Shown here one piece after another: positions 62,672 to 64,000 of a stretch of 64,000 nt of DNA (positions are counted from its first letter, which is position 1; each line of letters opens with the position of its first letter). This stretch comes from Haloimpatiens massiliensis (GTDB lineage: Bacteria; Bacillota; Clostridia; Clostridiales; Clostridiaceae). The notes under the pieces were generated by a model. That model was not told the origin of the DNA, ran no database searches, and saw only the letters and a program-made list of their open reading frames with translations. A program made the translations under genes and the position numbers. The DNA is taken from NCBI RefSeq assembly GCF_900184255.1, contig NZ_LT854636.1, positions 72,074 to 136,073 of the forward strand, written 5' to 3'.

Positions 62672-63322
62672 TTATCTATTTCTTATATCCATTTTTAATG
62701 GATGCATATCTAATTGATAATCTCTTGGTTCTCTTATTTCTGCTAAATTATCAAGTTTATTTAAATCTTTAAGTTTTTCATATATAAGTATCCAAGCACA
62801 ATCATTATTTGGATCTACTTCACATTTTCCATCCCTTGCGCCTCCGCATGGTCCATTTAAAAGGCCTTTAGCACATTTAGTTACTGGACAAATTCCTCCA
62901 GTCCATCCTAGTTGGCACTGTCCACACGCTCTACAAGCTTCATCAAATTTACCTATTCTTTCAACTTCTCCTATAAATCTTGTGTTATTTGCAGGATATA
63001 CTGGAACTTTAACAAGTTTAGCTACAGTTTGTACACCATCACCACATGCTAATGAAAGAACCGCATCTGCTTCCTTTAAAGCTTCTTTTAATTCTTTTAA
63101 ATCTTTTTTTGCTTTTAGGAAATTGCAGGATGGATCTAAAACTTTAAATCCTAATACTTCTTTTCCGTTTTCTTCTAACTTAGCTTTCATCTCTACTAAT
63201 TGTTCTTCTCCACCTACTTGACAAGAGCTAGCACATAAAGAACATCCTGTAAGTACTATTTTTTTACTACCTTCAAGGTATTTAAGAATTTCTTCTAAAG
63301 GCTTCTTTTCTGAAATAACCAT
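62672..63322 (-). CDS. metV: MetV, zinc/iron-sulfur partner of MetF
   Basis: 216 residues with a Cys-rich N-terminal part (TGCSLCASSCQVGG) and C-terminal CRACGQCQLGWTGGICP plus CGGARDGKCEVD. This matches the MTHFR C-terminal zinc-binding domain protein found as MetV in acetogens, where it binds an iron-sulfur cluster and passes electrons to MetF. 19 bases before metF, with GGGGG RBS. Confidence 0.92.
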   Translation of the reverse strand: MVISEKKPLEEILKYLEGSKKIVLTGCSLCASSCQVGGEEQLVEMKAKLEENGKEVLGFKVLDPSCNFLKAKKDLKELKEALKEADAVLSLACGDGVQTVAKLVKVPVYPANNTRFIGEVERIGKFDEACRACGQCQLGWTGGICPVTKCAKGLLNGPCGGARDGKCEVDPNNDCAWILIYEKLKDLNKLDNLAEIREPRDYQLDMHPLKMDIRNR

Positions 63323-63364
63323 ATTTCTTCCCCCATTTAATTATTAGTAAATATAAAGTTTTTA

Positions 63365-64000
63365 TTATAAATTATTTTGAGCTTTGCATGCTTTAATTAC
63401 ATGTTTTCCTAGTATAGAAGTAGTAACTGATCCTACTCCAGCTGGTACTGGTGTTATTAATGAAGCTCTCTCTAAACAATCTTCTGTGTCTACATCGCCA
63501 CATAACTTTCCTTCTTCATCTACATTTATGCCCACATCAACTACTACAGCATCTTTACCTACATAGTCCTTTGTGATCATTTTTGCTTTTCCTATTCCAA
63601 CTACTAATATATCAGCTTTGGAAGCTATTTCTGGCATATTTTTTGTTTTAGAGTGACATATAGTCACTGTAGCATTTTCATCTAATAAAAGCATTGACAC
63701 TGGTTTTCCAACTACCATAGATCTGCCTATTACTACAGCATTCTTACCTTTCATTTCTACATTATAGTGCTTTAATATTTCTATAACTGCAGTTGGGGTA
63801 CATGGTGGAAATCCTGTCTTATCGCCACTCATTAACTTTGCTGCATTTATTGGACTGAAGCAATCCATATCTTTTTCTGGAGATATAACATGCTTAATTA
63901 CATCTTCATTCATTTGCTTTGGTAAAGGTCTAAAAATTAAAATACCATGAGTTTTCTTATCTTCATTTACTTTTTTGATTTCTTCTATGAATTGTTCTTG
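63365..64000 (-). CDS. folD: FolD methylene-THF dehydrogenase/cyclohydrolase, 5' end cut by the window
   Basis: The frame stays open to the window edge: codons before MNEDVIKHV read ILIFRPLPKQ, the conserved FolD QLPLP-type segment. About 212 residues are visible; the N-terminal catalytic Lys region is off-window. NADP-binding motifs include GRSMVVGKPVSMLLL and CHSKTKN, and the end has TPVPAGVGSVTTSIL. It oxidises or reduces the C1 unit between methylene- and formyl-THF level. The 42-base gap to metV indicates one operon. Confidence 0.95.
   Translation of the reverse strand, partial: QEQFIEEIKKVNEDKKTHGILIFRPLPKQMNEDVIKHVISPEKDMDCFSPINAAKLMSGDKTGFPPCTPTAVIEILKHYNVEMKGKNAVVIGRSMVVGKPVSMLLLDENATVTICHSKTKNMPEIASKADILVVGIGKAKMITKDYVGKDAVVVDVGINVDEEGKLCGDVDTEDCLERASLITPVPAGVGSVTTSILGKHVIKACKAQNNL

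Noticed and set aside
1..64000. tRNA, rRNA or prophage structural genes
   Set aside because: No tRNA or rRNA sequence was recognised, and no capsid, tail, portal or terminase gene is present.

Overview
The window is AT-rich, strongly biased to the minus strand, and looks like chromosomal DNA of an acetogenic Clostridium (C. ljungdahlii / C. carboxidivorans type). The main evidence is a carbonyl-branch Wood-Ljungdahl operon (folD-metV-metF-lpdA-cooC-acsD-acsC-acsE-acsB-gcvH) followed by a corrinoid-protein reactivator, CooT, a His-rich protein and a Co/Ni ECF transporter. Assignments rest on motifs recognised by eye; no database search was run.

Region 1 (about 1-26,850) is an accessory island of Tn7-family ancestry. 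tnsA is at the left edge, with the rest of its operon off-window. Two separate degraded tnsD/tniQ 3' ends (19,945-20,335 and 24,210-26,160) lie further right, the second interrupted by a DDE-type insertion sequence. Short repeats resembling TnsB-binding sites, next to 5'-TGT tips, cluster at 20,664-20,729, 26,280-26,326, 26,384-26,555 and against the 3' end of trpS. I infer repeated Tn7-like insertion beside trpS. The TnsA here has Thr where the Tn7 catalytic Asp114 should be. Cargo includes an ietAS-like protease/ATPase defence pair, a HEPN (Swt1-like) plus DUF5677-like pair, a DndB-like DGQHR protein, a serine resolvase, an HTH protein beside a polytopic membrane protein, ATC-hydrolase-like genes, a creatininase-like enzyme with a MerR regulator, and several frameshifted genes.

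Region 2 (26,835-43,900) is ordinary chromosome with repeats. It holds trpS with a T-box leader that is separated from the gene by a 300-bp palindromic element, desulfoferrodoxin, a 2870-residue cyclic beta-1,2-glucan synthase-like protein, and a nucleosidase/nucleotidyltransferase pair bounded by inverted composite repeats. An M18 aminopeptidase and a double P-loop ATPase follow.

Region 3 (44,100-51,300) holds metal and anion transport and metallochaperone genes: cbiMQO with an attenuator-like leader, a CDF exporter, a formate/nitrite-type channel, DUF3842 and DUF3786 proteins, a His-rich protein and CooT. They fit the Ni and Co needs of CODH/ACS and the corrinoid protein.

Region 4 (51,332-64,000) is the Wood-Ljungdahl operon itself. 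FolD, MetF and MetV take C1 units to methyl-THF, AcsE moves the methyl group to the corrinoid protein AcsCD, and AcsB makes acetyl-CoA. CooC and CooT supply nickel, and AcsV rescues inactive Co(II) corrinoid. LpdA and GcvH sit inside the cluster without other glycine-cleavage genes. Palindromes and hairpins lie between several cistrons.
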